From NCBI RefSeq assembly GCF_000204055.1, contig NW_006768772.1, forward strand, positions 225,379-289,378: a DNA stretch of 64,000 nt, written 5' to 3'. The stretch's first letter is position 1. Every line of letters starts with the position of its first letter. The notes under the pieces are model-generated. The model saw nothing but the letters and a program-made list of their open reading frames with translations, was not told the DNA's origin and did no database searches. A program made the translations under genes and the position numbers. Origin of the DNA: Melampsora larici-populina 98AG31 (Eukaryota; Basidiomycota; Pucciniomycetes; Pucciniales; Melampsoraceae). Shown in pieces: positions 10,930-21,890 of the stretch.

Positions 10930-11440
10930 GAGAAGCCGGGCGAATAGATGCTGGCAGTATGAAGCAGTTGATAGTCGGACGGTTATCGTGACAAGATGGT
11001 CGTCAAATGATTACCGGAATGATTGGCCTCGAAATTTCATGCGCTATGTGATTAGAGACTGGTGACGGTCAGAGAAAGTGATGAGTATGAAGTTAGGGGA
11101 AGGATTGAGGTTGGGCTTCATTTGTTGATAGAGAAACAGGCCATCGATATCAAAGAACATCTCGAGTAACATCTCTCAACCTCAGCACCGCCTAAAATTT
11201 GGTTGATCATTGGCTTAGGGGTGCGCAAGGGTGCGCGGTCAACTCAGGTGTTGGGCACTACACTATGCATAACACGAGGGTTGTGCGCCCGGCGTGGAAA
11301 CCAAGGTAGTTCCTTCGATTGCGTTGCCCGCGGAAGTCATGTGCTTGAGTCTTGTGGGGAAACTTCGCCAAGCTTTATCAACTCAGTTCCCCGCCCATGG
11401 ATGCCAGATGCGGAAAAACACATCTGAATGATATTTTTTT
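10930..11440. repeat. Long direct repeat, copy 2 (candidate target-site duplication of the LINE)
   Basis: Matches 4482-4992 in 510 of 511 positions. It starts exactly where the LINE 5' end stops and ends in a run of 7 T, where copy 1 passes into the 13-T poly(A) tail of the LINE. Confidence 0.85.
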
Positions 11441-12427
11441 GTCCTCATGAACACCCCAGAATTGGTCTTTAAGCTTTTAAGATTCCACGACGCAGATGCC
11501 TGGCTATGTTTAGCCGCAGTCTCTGTGTAACTTTCAATTGGAATGTTAAGGAGATGAGAGTGTCAAAAAAACATTGAACAAGCAAGGTAAGAAAACCAGG
11601 CACTGCAAACTTATCACTTTTTTTGGAGAATTCTGAATAGCTGTTGGGAAGACGTGGTAAAAATGCTTCTACTCGAATAGCAAGGAGGCCTCGGGAAACT
11701 AAAAAGTTCAACATAACATTGATGGCTGGACATATCTCACCAGCTGTGCACGTCTTCCACATCACACTATGGTATAAACATGTTGTAGAACTATACATCC
11801 ACTGGGAGCACTGACTCAGCTAGTTACTCAATAACCCCATGGTTTGCATAACCTATATATGAAGTTGTCCTCGCCACAATACGGAAACAAATTGTGTGAT
11901 GGAATGCTAAGATCAATTCAATATCAGACAGAAAAATCAAACCTACAGCTCAACCTGGATTTATTTTTGATAGGCAATGTTTCTCATGAAACACACCATA
12001 AGAACATTTTTGTAATCACATACCCTTGTCACTATTAAGTGCGAGAGGAGTTTAAAAACTTAGTACACTATTGCACCATGCTGATTTCTTTTTTGGCATA
12101 TCTCCGGATTGATAACAGCTCATAAATCTGAAATCAATTACTATGTCTTTTTAATTTTCCAATTTTTCATGTACACTATTTTTCTTTTTACCCTCATGAA
12201 ACTCAAACTTCAAAGGATCTCAGTTTCTCTTATCTTAGGGTTTTGAAATGTTCTATAAGTCTCATCCTCAAATTGTCATTTCTAGGCTTCTCCTTTCCAT
12301 CTTGACATACAAGAAAAAATTATATACAGGTTTGTTCCTTGTTTCAAAAAAGAAAACCCTCACAAGACCAGTTTCACCAATAATCATAGATCAGGTCATA
12401 AAAAATTAAGATCAGAGAGAAAGAGTA
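11441..12427. other. Intergenic between the LINE and the second Fic1-like gene
   Basis: AT-rich sequence without a recognisable gene or repeat. Before the LINE arrived it was continuous with the upstream region of the Fic1-like gene at 1976-4464. Confidence 0.4.
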
Positions 12428-13404
12428 TTACATTATAGTACACGCAGAACCCGTATCACACTCTGGGTCTCCAGGAACAGGTGAAGTATTGACAGCTGGC
12501 TCTCCAGGAAGAGGTAAAGTATGGATAGTTGAGACTTCAGTGTTTTGAGCTAGCTTTCCAGCTCGTAAGCAAGGTGGAAGGTTACCAATATCAACTTTTG
12601 TAGTGATGTCGCGGACTTGTGATCGAGCTTTGTGGACCTTGGGTTTTGCCACTACATTCCGAGGGATTTGCTTCGGTCTACGACCACCAACGTTTCGTTG
12701 CTTTACAGGTGGAGGTTTCTTGAGATTAGAATTCAAAACGAATGTATTGGGTTAGTAAGATAAGAATGCCAGAACGAAGATAACTAGTGAAAATCAATGA
12801 CAATACTCACTGCTGAGTAAAATGTCATTTCGAGGTAAATCTCCCCTTGATATTTGTCTTTGTGGGTGATTGTTACCCATTCATCGAATTCGCCTTTCCG
12901 TAAGGTATCAGTGATATCTACTGTACCTTCACCTATCAATTCAGGATGATGTGAATCGTGAGCATATACAGCAATCCTCAATTCCTTGACGTTGAGTTCC
13001 AAGGAACTTGAAGGATGTGAAGATTTGATAGGTGATGAGACTTTTGTTGAGGGTTTCACATCTTTTAGGTTTTCGTAGATTTCAAAACGTAATTCGTCAT
13101 CCCATAATGGATGCTGTCCTCCCCTTTTATCGGCCTTAGTCCGTTTGGTATCAGAAAGGTATTCGCAAGTTGCAAAGGGGTCTTGTTTGCTGGTAGACGC
13201 AGTAAGTAAAGTTAGCATTGAGGTGTGAGTACAGCGCAGGCCTTGAAGAGTTAAGTTAATCGACGTACCCTATTCGTTGCTTGTTAGGTAGATTACGCTG
13301 TGATATACGAGAAAAATCAGAATGAGTGTTTCCGAACATAGTGCAAGAGAAGGGCGCACAGCTTTAAGGACAACGACTATCAAGGTTCCCAATGGTCCTC
13401 CCAT
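12428..13404 (-). CDS. Short paralogue of the C2-domain ingression protein
   Basis: Exons on the minus strand: 13404-13360, 13297-13269, 13189-12811 and 12718-12428, 247 aa, all in frame. It starts MGGPLGTLIVVVLKARNLPN and carries KQDPFATC and the same RTKADKRGGQHPLWDDELRF block, so the C2 domain is whole. All three introns sit at the positions used by the longer copy. The tail aligns with the first 90 or so residues of the long copy's proline-rich region (KPPP..., LPP.LRAG, TLPLPG.P) and then ends, so it lacks about 470 residues of tail. It may be a separate short isoform gene or a copy on its way to loss. The frame has no internal stop, which favours some constraint. Confidence 0.8.
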
Positions 13405-15151
13405 TTCACGTCGAGTTTTGCAAGAAGTAGCGGGAGATAATTGATGATAGGAATAGGAAGTTGGTGATCTGATGGTTATTTGGAGATCAAATGATTATTG
13501 GAATAATTGGTGAGTGAGCTTTGATTCAGTAGGGGATATGGCGAGGATCAAGACGGCTTAAAAGCACCCTCGAGTGTTGCCACTTCGCAGGTTCTGAGGT
13601 TTGGCCTTCCATCAGTAGCGGGTCGTTGAGGTAGATCTTGAAGTTTTTCTGGCCATTCTTTTTCGTCAAACTCGTCTGTCTATGTCCCTGACCCATTGCA
13701 TGAGCACACGAGCCTAACTCATCTAGCCGCCGATTCCCGATAGGCTGAATCTATCCCACCGAGCTCAGTCCGCATGACGATTTCCTAAACGACCTGCACG
13801 GTGAGCAATCCTGAATTCAGATTATGATGCAACATAGTAGATCTTACAGTGACTCTCAGTCTCACTTTTCCAAAAAGAGCTCAACATTTCTGGGGCCAAG
13901 CCAACTTTCGAAAACCTCTGATCAACCTTGAACCTATGACGTCCAGCTAAGGTGATTGAAGCTGATGGAAGATCAAATATTTCCAATCTGGACCTGTATG
14001 CTCGACACACTCATCGTCTCCCCTCACATTGTGACGGAAGAGAAAAAAGGAAAATTCCTTTCGATTCTGTAATCCGTGTGTCCTTCACGGACATTGATGA
14101 TTTGTTTTCGAACAAGGCACAAGGATCGTCCTTCTCTTCACGTAGAGGAGATACCGAGTTGGCTTGTGACGCGATAGGACTTCACAAACCGCAACATGCT
14201 AGAAGCGGAGTGAATTACATTACCGTCCTTGCCATGACGAGCAGAGGGTTCTAAATGACACTTCAAAAACCTCTCTGCAGTCAACCCAAACTTCAGAAAC
14301 GCGATTCAACCGGTCTACAGATTACAGGTTTCCTGCCGATTGAATGCAGGCAGCCATGATCATGACGTATGAAGGTTCCGTAAGTAGGATCGACTTAGTC
14401 GACTTCGCCTGAAGATCCATTCCTCTCAGATCTAAAATCCAATTCTCCACAAAGGTCTCAGATGGGATAAACAAGAAGTGATCATTCTCCAAAATTCTCA
14501 ACAACACGTTACTTCATTTGCCAAAAAATTGAACTTTCATCTACATATCATTGTTATACTGATAGCAAAAACTGAAACAAACAAAAATTCGATCCACTGG
14601 AAATTGAAAATCCATCAATTGGGTATGTATTATAAAGTAAAATAAGATGTCATATCCAGACTAAACGATAGTAAATATATATGAAAAAACAGCGTCACAA
14701 AGTATAAGATAAACTACGTTCACAAATAAAAACCATTAACAAAACAAAAACAAATGGGTCTAGAGTAGGCAAAGAGAAAACCACAAAGAACAACACATAC
14801 ACAAACGAAGATATAGATAAAAGATAATAGTGAGATGATAGGCAAGCCGTATATTCCAATGAGCTAAAGAAAAAGCAAACGAGGCCAAAGAAAAGAAAGA
14901 GAGACACATATTATGAGGTATGAGATACGATTAAAATTTAAGATGGATGAGTCAACGAAAAATTGATGATAATGAATGACAGGCGACAAAAGGGGATCCC
15001 AGATATCCCAGATGCACTTCTTCCCCCCCTCAACTTACCCACTGAATCCGTCAACCTGTCACAGAATGGATGTATGAACCCGAATATAGACAATTCCAAT
15101 CAAAACTGACAAAAAAGTAAGAGTAATAGTTGTGAATGAGAAGAGATGCTT
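13405..15151. other. Intergenic, possibly with decayed coding sequence
   Basis: Several short open stretches on both strands (for example 13952-14254 plus and 14322-14507 minus) have no family similarity that can be named. The base composition at 13800-14500 is more gene-like than in the flanking AT-rich DNA, and phrases such as AACCTCT recur. A lost gene is possible but not supported further. Confidence 0.3.
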
Positions 15152-18100
15152 TTAACCAAACGATCCATTGTGATGAAGAGAGAGTGATGAAAATTCTCCA
15201 AATGGGTCATTGGTATCCGGTTTGATGATCTCGCTAACATCAGAGTCATCGAGCTTGTGATTTGAAGGTGTTAGGTTATGTGGATTCAGTGATGAGGTGG
15301 AGGAAGTTAGAATTGGAGCCATGATTTGACTCTCGAGGTCAAGTGATTTGGAATCTCTTCTTGAGCTTTTGACACTACATGTGATTAAAGGAGGGTGAAT
15401 TCAGCCATGTTGTGCTCCAAGCTGATAGATTTTCGAATGTTCGAAGATGAACAACTTACACTGCCGTGAGATCCAGTGTGTTGATAGAAGGTATGATGGG
15501 TGGTGTACAGTTTCTCAGGAGTCCCCAGCTAATTGGAGCGAACCACTTATGCTGTTTCACCTCACTTGCACCGCTCTGACTACCCAATCTACGGTGTTCA
15601 TCTTTGACCAAAAGCTTTCTTACATGGCTCTTACCAACGGCTGATACGACTGGATGATCCGGAAACGTGACTTCTCGCTTCAATACATTGGCGAATGTAC
15701 TAGGTCGATCAGGTCCTTTGAAGGGCGTGAAACCGTAAAGCATTTCGTAAATCAAGATTCCTACCGTCCACCAATCAACCGCAGATGAATGACCATTGCC
15801 CTTGATGACCTCGGGTGCGATATACTCCTCAGTACCTACAAATGAATTTGTACGAAAGTCGGCAATACATGATTTGGTGTCAATAAGTGGTACACCATTT
15901 GGCGTGATAGTCTTGACACTAGCCGGTGCGCCGCCCACTTCAGATTGTTTTGAGAGGTCAAAGTCCGCTATTCGAAACAAGGGGAATCACAAGTTAATTC
16001 AACTAATCGACATGTAAAGGACATCTAGGACGAGCATGCTTACAAAGCATGATATGACCAGATTGATGTAACAGGATGTCTGATAGTTGGTGAGTGAGGG
16101 AGGCAAGACAATGGTAAGTCATTGGAAAAGACATAGCAATTGCAATGAGGCAGACATACTTTCAGGCTTCAAATCTCGGTAAATATACCCATGAAGATGT
16201 AAATATTCTAGAGCAGAGATGACCTCCGCAGCATAGAATCGCGCATCTTCTTCAGCAAGACGTTTATCAGGGCGAGCTTGAAGGGCCCGGAACTGATAAC
16301 AGGAAGTTACAGAGAAATGAGTGAGCTGATTCAGGTACGATATGATGTAAAGGGATCGTACTCACAAATTCACCACCCATGCAGTATTCCATGCAAAAAT
16401 AGAGGTAATCCTCAGACTGAAATGAATGATACAGTGTCACTATGAACGGGTGATTGCTAGTGGATAATATACCCTACATCGCACAGCACGACGGAAGAAG
16501 AAAGGATGTGAGCAGATGGTAGGTGGAAGATTGAAGAGGGAATCCCAGCCGACCTGTTCAGCTAAAGCACGTTTAATCTTATTGCGTTGAATCATTTCCT
16601 TCTTATTCAAAACCTTCATCGCGTAAAGTCTCGGTTGATTAGAAAGCTCATCACTTCCTACAGATTCTAAACTCCTACGTTTTTCGCGAACAAGATACAC
16701 TCTACCAACGTCACCTTTCCCTAAAAGTTTGATCTTTTCAAAACTACTCGGTCCTACTTCGGCTTTCGAAACTTTGATAGAATTACTACTATAAGTTCTT
16801 CGAAACCCGCCACGGTTCATCAAGTCCACTGGGCTAGAGGGCACTGATAAAAGGGAACCTTTGCCAGGACCGGCAGGACTGAACATGTGATGTCCAGATC
16901 TAGAACGAGTAGGGCTTTTAGGAATACCGTAGTGAGAGATACTCTTTGAAGACTTTCTAGAAGCTTTTGTACTTGAGTTGGAAAGCGATGAAGGTGAAGG
17001 CGAAGGAGGGAAATAGGTACCATCGGCGTGCTGCCCAAAACCTGTGACGTTGGGTGGCAATAGGGGCATGGGCGGAAGTGGAGGAACACCATCCTCGCCT
17101 GGTTGATGAGGACTTGATGGGATAGTATGTAGAGTTGGATGGTCGGGACCGGGTCTATGAGGTGAAGCCAGGGCAGCGAGGACGCCACCACTACTCAACA
17201 GCCATCCTTTCGTATTGGGGGCGGAACTAACCCTACGTAGCCAGCGCCCTGCAGCGCTACCTGGGGGGGGTGGCAGTATCGGCTCAAGCGAAGAGGCAGG
17301 ATCCGGTGAAGGTGAGAAGGAAGACTCATGAGGATCTTGATTGGAAATGATGATCGATTTAGAGGCATTCTGTTGATCGTAGTTGGAATTAAGATGTTGG
17401 TGACTTTGTTTGAAGCCAAGTGTGTGAGACTTCTTGGGTTGAGAATGGCTTGATTTCTTAGATTTGCGACCTTCAAAGGAGGTTTTGTTGCTACTGATGC
17501 TGGGGCAGACTGATGTCTCACCAGATTTAGAGCTGATCGAGACCGTCTTAGCAGTGCGCGGATGAGAAGAGCTGGTAACGGGAGAAGTGAGGATTTCGAG
17601 GGTGGTAGGGATGTTTTCATCAGTGATAACGAGTGCGTTGGGTAGTGGTGTAAGAGAGAGATGAGGACAAGGAGCTTCATCCATGGTGCGAGGAGTATCA
17701 GGTGAACTTGAGGCTGGCGAAAGTGGAGCAACTATGGGAGGTGGAGGTGGATTCGGTGGTCTTTCATCGGAACGTGAGACCGTATTGAAGTACTCGCTCC
17801 GAGAAGCCGATCGGCGAAGCTTGGTCAGCAGTTTCTTAAACGAGCCTAGAGAAGGTTGAAGGTCAAGGCAAGGTTTAGCTGTGATGAGTTGGTAGAAGAG
17901 AGTGAGTGAAATATAAAAAGACCTTCTTTGATATGAATCGGAACTGAAACAAGTTCAGATGGATTTGATTGAGAAGAAGATTGAAGAGGCAAAGAAGGTT
18001 TAGAGTTCAGCCGAGGTAAAGTTGAAGTTGAATTCGTAGGTAAAGAATCAGATTCGGATGAAGGACGAGAATGAGGCGGAGTAGGTTGAGAAGTGTGATG

Positions 18101-18181
18101 ATTAATCATATTGTTGTTGTCGTTGTTGATGGTAAGGGAAGTTGAAGTGTGTGAATTGATGATGATTGAAAAGAGAATCAA
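15152..18181 (-). CDS. AGC protein kinase, NRC-2/Fpk1/Kin82 type
   Basis: Exons on the minus strand: 18181-17923, 17845-16554, 16473-16366, 16292-16160, 16079-16044, 15967-15460 and 15374-15152, about 852 aa, with phases agreeing at every junction. About 450 residues of Ser/Pro-rich N-terminus precede the kinase domain: [14 protein letters not shown] (glycine loop), YAMKVL (lysine), YRDLKPEN (catalytic loop), SDFDLSKQ (DFD in place of DFG, typical of this subfamily), [10 protein letters not shown] and [13 protein letters not shown]. The C-terminal tail ends [12 protein letters not shown]. Yeast Fpk1/Kin82 activate plasma-membrane lipid flippases; Neurospora NRC-2 represses conidiation. A later Met at 18109 is an alternative start. 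The first intron's donor (GTCTTT) is weak, so the N-terminus is the least certain part. Confidence 0.88.
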
Positions 18182-19758
18182 ATAAAAGAAGTTTGAAATT
18201 GTCTATCTCGTTAAAGAATCTTGAAATCAGCCTGATCAAGGGAGAATTGGTTCAAAATCAAATTGTGATGACAGTTTGTTGATTTTGAGGTCTTGGAAGT
18301 TGGAAAATTAAAAAAAACTTATCAAAACTGGTGGATGTCTTTAAAATTGTGGAGAGAAGAGATTCGAAGGAAATCAAAACAAGCGAGAGAGAGAAAGTAA
18401 AAAGTGCAATTTAATTGGGTGCTCAAAAAATCTAATACTGCTGTACACAACCATCAAGTTTAGAGTCCAGTACAACACAACATGTGCAGTTCTGTCAAAA
18501 CAGCCTTGTACAGATAGTTATAAGAGAGTGAAGACTGAGTGAGTGAGTCTTGAATCTTATGGAAAAGGGCTCAACAAGATATCCAACACGAAGGATCCTG
18601 GGTTCGTGATGTTTTAAAGGAGGATCAGAAAACAACTTGAACGTCAATGGTTTTTGTATCAGAGAAACTAGAATTTACACTAAATTTTATGAAAGAGTGT
18701 TATGCTGTGTTATGATCACCGTAAGATAACTTCAAGCAAGTGATCACTCATTTTTAAGGAGCTGTTGTTGTTTGTAAATTATTTCCATGAGAGTCCAATT
18801 CTTAATCGGTCGGAAAATTTCATTATCTTATGGTCTCTGCGCATGAGGTCAGACTATCATCCTGGTCATGAAAAGTGCCAACTTATTAAAGAGATCCCTT
18901 TGACGACAATTCTATTACATTTTCATCCTTCACTCTGTGTCTTCTCGGCTTCAATATCTCACGACATGAAGCCTCGGAGCAGCGAATTCGTTATGATTGA
19001 AACTGATTGGAATCATAAAAGTGTGGTTAGAAGAACACGGCAGCTCAGCCTCCAGAGTCTACATCCTGCAGCATTTTGTTCGATGTGAATCTGAACGATT
19101 TGATTTCGAATCCATTCACATTGCAGCTTCCTTTATCTCCAGAAAATTGGACTTTGAACGCTCAGGATCGCCTTCCAAGTTCCCGCCACAATGGCCGGGT
19201 CCAAGCAAACCCTTCAAATCCATCTCTGACAATTTCGTCAAACTGATACACCTCGGTTATGCTGCTGGTCCACTCATTTGGCTTCTGTTAAGATCTGTGC
19301 ACCTTTGCAGTCATCACGCGTCTGCAAAGTCAGAATGTTTGCTTTCAATCCATAGTAAACACCTACAACACCGCCCCAAATAATCTCCTCGTTGTCTGCA
19401 GCCTGCAGGGATGGGACTTATATACAACTTATTGGTAATTCTTGGCTTGGTACCAATTGGATTTTCAGCCACTTTGAACAAAATCCACCCATCCAGCATC
19501 GTGCAATTAGAATATTTGAAATCGAGCAAAGTGTCATCCTGAATCTTGTTCATAGAATGCATCTGATCTTTGCTTGATTGATAACCCAGTTTGGTCTTCA
19601 AGCTTCTCCACAAGAGTCTAACTCTTGGGGGACTCAATCACAGCAACACAGCCACTATTACCCAACATACTGCATTAAATTACTAGGTTTTCAATGGATA
19701 GTGTTATATGGGGTTGTGGAAGTTTACATAAAGTTGTTTGCACCAAATCATTTTGTGT
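18182..19758. other. Intergenic upstream of the kinase gene
   Basis: Promoter and leader region of the kinase, then mixed sequence. On the minus strand around 19310-19420 there is a short open stretch reading WGGVVGVYYGLKANI that could be an exon of a small gene, but no start, partner exon or family was established. Confidence 0.3.
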
Positions 19759-20079
19759 TACTACCTTTGCTAAAAAGGTTGACCGGGTCGACCGCGAAGG
19801 AGAAGAGAAGAGATGCCAAATTTGGCCGCAGCGCCTGCTGCGCAGCGCATCCAAATTCAAATTTCGCTCGATCCAAAAAACAATCGGGTTGTCAGAACAC
19901 TCAACGTGACCTGGTGGTTATGATAGATACCAAGATTGGTCACGACCGATATTCAGTTGATTTAGATTATGACAAAGTCGCGCCAACAGCTGGCTTATGC
20001 GACTTGTTCCGATTTCATCTATATCTTGCTGATTCAAGGAAATGAAAAGCGCTGTGGACTAGCAGTATACAGTAGTAGG

Positions 20080-20149
20080 TGGCGCATTGCTCAATATCAA
20101 CAATGGTTGTAGTTGCTTGTGGGTTCAATCCCCAGGGTGTAGCATTTTT
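20080..20149 (+). other. tRNA-like Pol III module in element A, plus strand
   Basis: An A-box-like TGGCGCATTGC (20080-20090) is followed by a B box GGTTCAATC (20122-20130) and a T5 run (20145-20149), the order expected for a tRNA-type Pol III unit. The stems do not fold into a complete tRNA, so this is a tRNA-derived or tRNA-mimicking promoter, not a tRNA gene. Confidence 0.4.
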
Positions 20150-20308
20150 GCTGAAATTTGGAACAAAATTGAGAAGTACATCTCAGAGATGTGTCAGTGC
20201 CATCATTGTTCCATAATGACCCTCTTTGAGCTTTTGGTGGGTAAGGCAAAAAAAAGTTTTTAAAGACTTCTGCTTTCTTTGTATCATGAGGTCAACCCAC
20301 ACAAGTTC

Positions 20309-20386
20309 AAAAATATCAAGGCGGCTCGAACACGCGCCGAGCTGTGCACCGCGATGACAAGGTTCTCACACCTTACCGTTGCACCA
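20309..20386 (-). other. tRNA-like Pol III module in element A, minus strand
   Basis: Reading the minus strand: TGGTGCAACGGTAAGG (20386-20371) resembles a D arm/A box, GTGTTCGAGCC (20333-20323) is a good B box, and a T5 run follows (20313-20309). Acceptor and T stems pair poorly, so it is not a working tRNA. It points towards the plus-strand module, about 160 bp away. Confidence 0.45.
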
Positions 20387-20955
20387 AGAAAGCTTAGATA
20401 GGGAGTCCAACGATGAGTTTACAATCATCAAAGATGAGTCGCAGGTCGGCTGTTTGAACGATCTCAATGTATTCAGCTAAATACTGATTGTAACTAATCT
20501 CATTAGTTGCCGTAAGACGGTCACAATGAGTGTTTTGACAACTCGATCATTTTTTGGATCGAGCGAAATTTGAATTTGGATGCGCTGCGCAGCAGGCTGC
20601 GGCCAAATTTGGCATCTCTTCTCTTCTCCTTCGCGGTCGACCCGGTCAACCTTTTTAGCAAAGGTAGTACTACCTTTGCTAAAAAGCTTGCCCGGTTTGA
20701 TCGCGAAGAAGAGACATGAGAGGTCAAATTTGGCCGCTGCGCAGCTCGTCAAGATCCCAAATTTGGCCGATCACAAATCCTGAAAGAGATCGACTTCACC
20801 CATGGATCTCCGACTTTGAACCATTTTGAGACACATTGTGACTATATTCACAGCATATCTGGAGCTTGGTATGTCCAGATCAACCATACAGTCAAATTCA
20901 GCTCTCATTCGATGATATCGAGGACCAAAAGTGCTGTGATGTTTCATAGTCTCCC

Positions 20956-21046
20956 TGGTATAATGGTCTGCCTAGATGGTTGTCTTCACACTCTTGACCC
21001 CTCATTAGTAGTGTGTTCAAGCCTTGATAAACTTTTGTGCTTTTTT
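20956..21046 (+). other. tRNA-like Pol III module in element B, plus strand
   Basis: TGGTATAATGG (20956-20966) matches an A box well, GTTCAAGCC (21015-21023) matches a B box, and T6 follows at 21041-21046. A-to-B spacing is 59 nt, within the range for tRNA-type promoters. Confidence 0.45.
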
Positions 21047-21207
21047 GTTTCGGCTCTATGAGACAAACAAGTACAAGTCCAAAAAGGACGACATGTTTTT
21101 TTAAAAAACTTTTGTTCTTCTTGCTCAGTCAAGAGCTCACCATAGGATGATGATTGGATTGACAAATGTCCAAGATGTAAGCCTTGATTTCATTTCGGAA
21201 TTTTAGC

Positions 21208-21285
21208 AAAAAAACTTAGGCTGCTCGGCCTTGAACCCAAGATGGCAGAAGCACCCACATTGGCTAGTCACGCATTGTTAAGCCG
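21208..21285 (-). other. tRNA-like Pol III module in element B, minus strand
   Basis: On the minus strand a weak A-box-like CGGCTTAACAATGCG (21285-21271) precedes a good B box GGGTTCAAGGCC (21238-21227) and a T7 run (21214-21208). It corresponds to the plus-strand module of element A. Confidence 0.35.
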
Positions 21286-21598
21286 TTTGACGAGAATCGC
21301 TTTCTTAAAATGGAATTAAAACAAATCTCGATAACATTCGCAGCGCGATAGAAATCGCATAGACCTGTGAGCATGATTCCATCATGATGAGGGAGATATT
21401 TGCGCTTTATGATTGATTTCAACATATCTCAATGTCAGAGATCCACAGGTGAAGTCAATCTCTTTCAGAATTGGTGATCGGCCAAACTTGGGTTCTTGTC
21501 AAGCTGCGCAGCGGCCTCGCAGCAGGCTGCGGCCAAATTCGAGCTCTCTTGTCTCTTGTTTGCGGTCGAACCGGGCAAGCTTTTTAGCAAAGGTAGTA

Positions 21599-21890
21599 AA
21601 AAATTTCGGTGCAAAGTTACAGCTATCAACAGTACTCAAAGTAAAAAGGCGGTTTCTGCCAATGTTGGACCAGTTGCGCTGAAGGTAGCCGCTGCGTGGC
21701 TGCTGCGCAGCGTCAACCGCTTCGCTTCAGAGGCCTTGCAGCGCAGCTGAAGTGAGCTGCGCTGACGGACCAGGAGAAATCTGATTTTTTTGACCCGCTG
21801 CGCTCCAGCTGTGCAGCTGGGACTGACAAAACAAGGAGCTGCGCTCCAGACCACTGACATGCTCCAAAGTGTGTCAGCGGTTAACCTGCA
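21599..21890. repeat. GCTGCGC-rich patch next to element B
   Basis: Dense, partly palindromic words such as CTGCTGCGCAGC, TTGCAGCGCAGCTGAAG and GAGCTGCGCTCCAG. The same words occur in the arms of elements A and B and in the patch at 23500-23700. No reading frame is supported. Confidence 0.45.

Larger units (their letters stand above)
19761..20667. mobile_element. Non-autonomous TIR element A (TA target site)
   Basis: The ends are CTACCTTTGCTAAAAAG and its complement. The inverted arms are about 150 bp and nearly identical, differing by a 3-bp indel and a few transitions. Each end is bordered by TA (19759-19760 and 20668-20669), the target of Tc1/mariner-type transposition. No transposase ORF is inside, so it would need a helper. 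The interior holds two tRNA-like modules facing each other. Confidence 0.75.
20670..21596. mobile_element. Non-autonomous TIR element B, sharing a TA with element A
   Basis: The ends are CTACCTTTGCTAAAAAGCTT and its complement, with inverted arms of about 100-130 bp. Left TA is 20668-20669, the same dinucleotide that borders element A; right TA is 21597-21598. Its interior aligns in part with element A read on the opposite strand (TTTTTGCT.AAATT, ATCAAGGC...GAACAC), so it is a diverged family member in inverse orientation. No transposase ORF. Confidence 0.75.

Noticed and set aside
11469..11798. Minus-strand open frame of 109 codons
   Set aside because: No conserved motif, no splice partner, and ordinary intergenic composition.
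19314..19637. Minus-strand frame of 107 codons next to WGGVVGVYYGLKANI in another frame
   Set aside because: Might be an exon pair, but neither a start nor a family could be shown.
20080..20149. Annotating the tRNA-like modules as true tRNA genes
   Set aside because: Acceptor and T stems do not pair and no sound anticodon arm could be drawn; only promoter-like boxes are supported.
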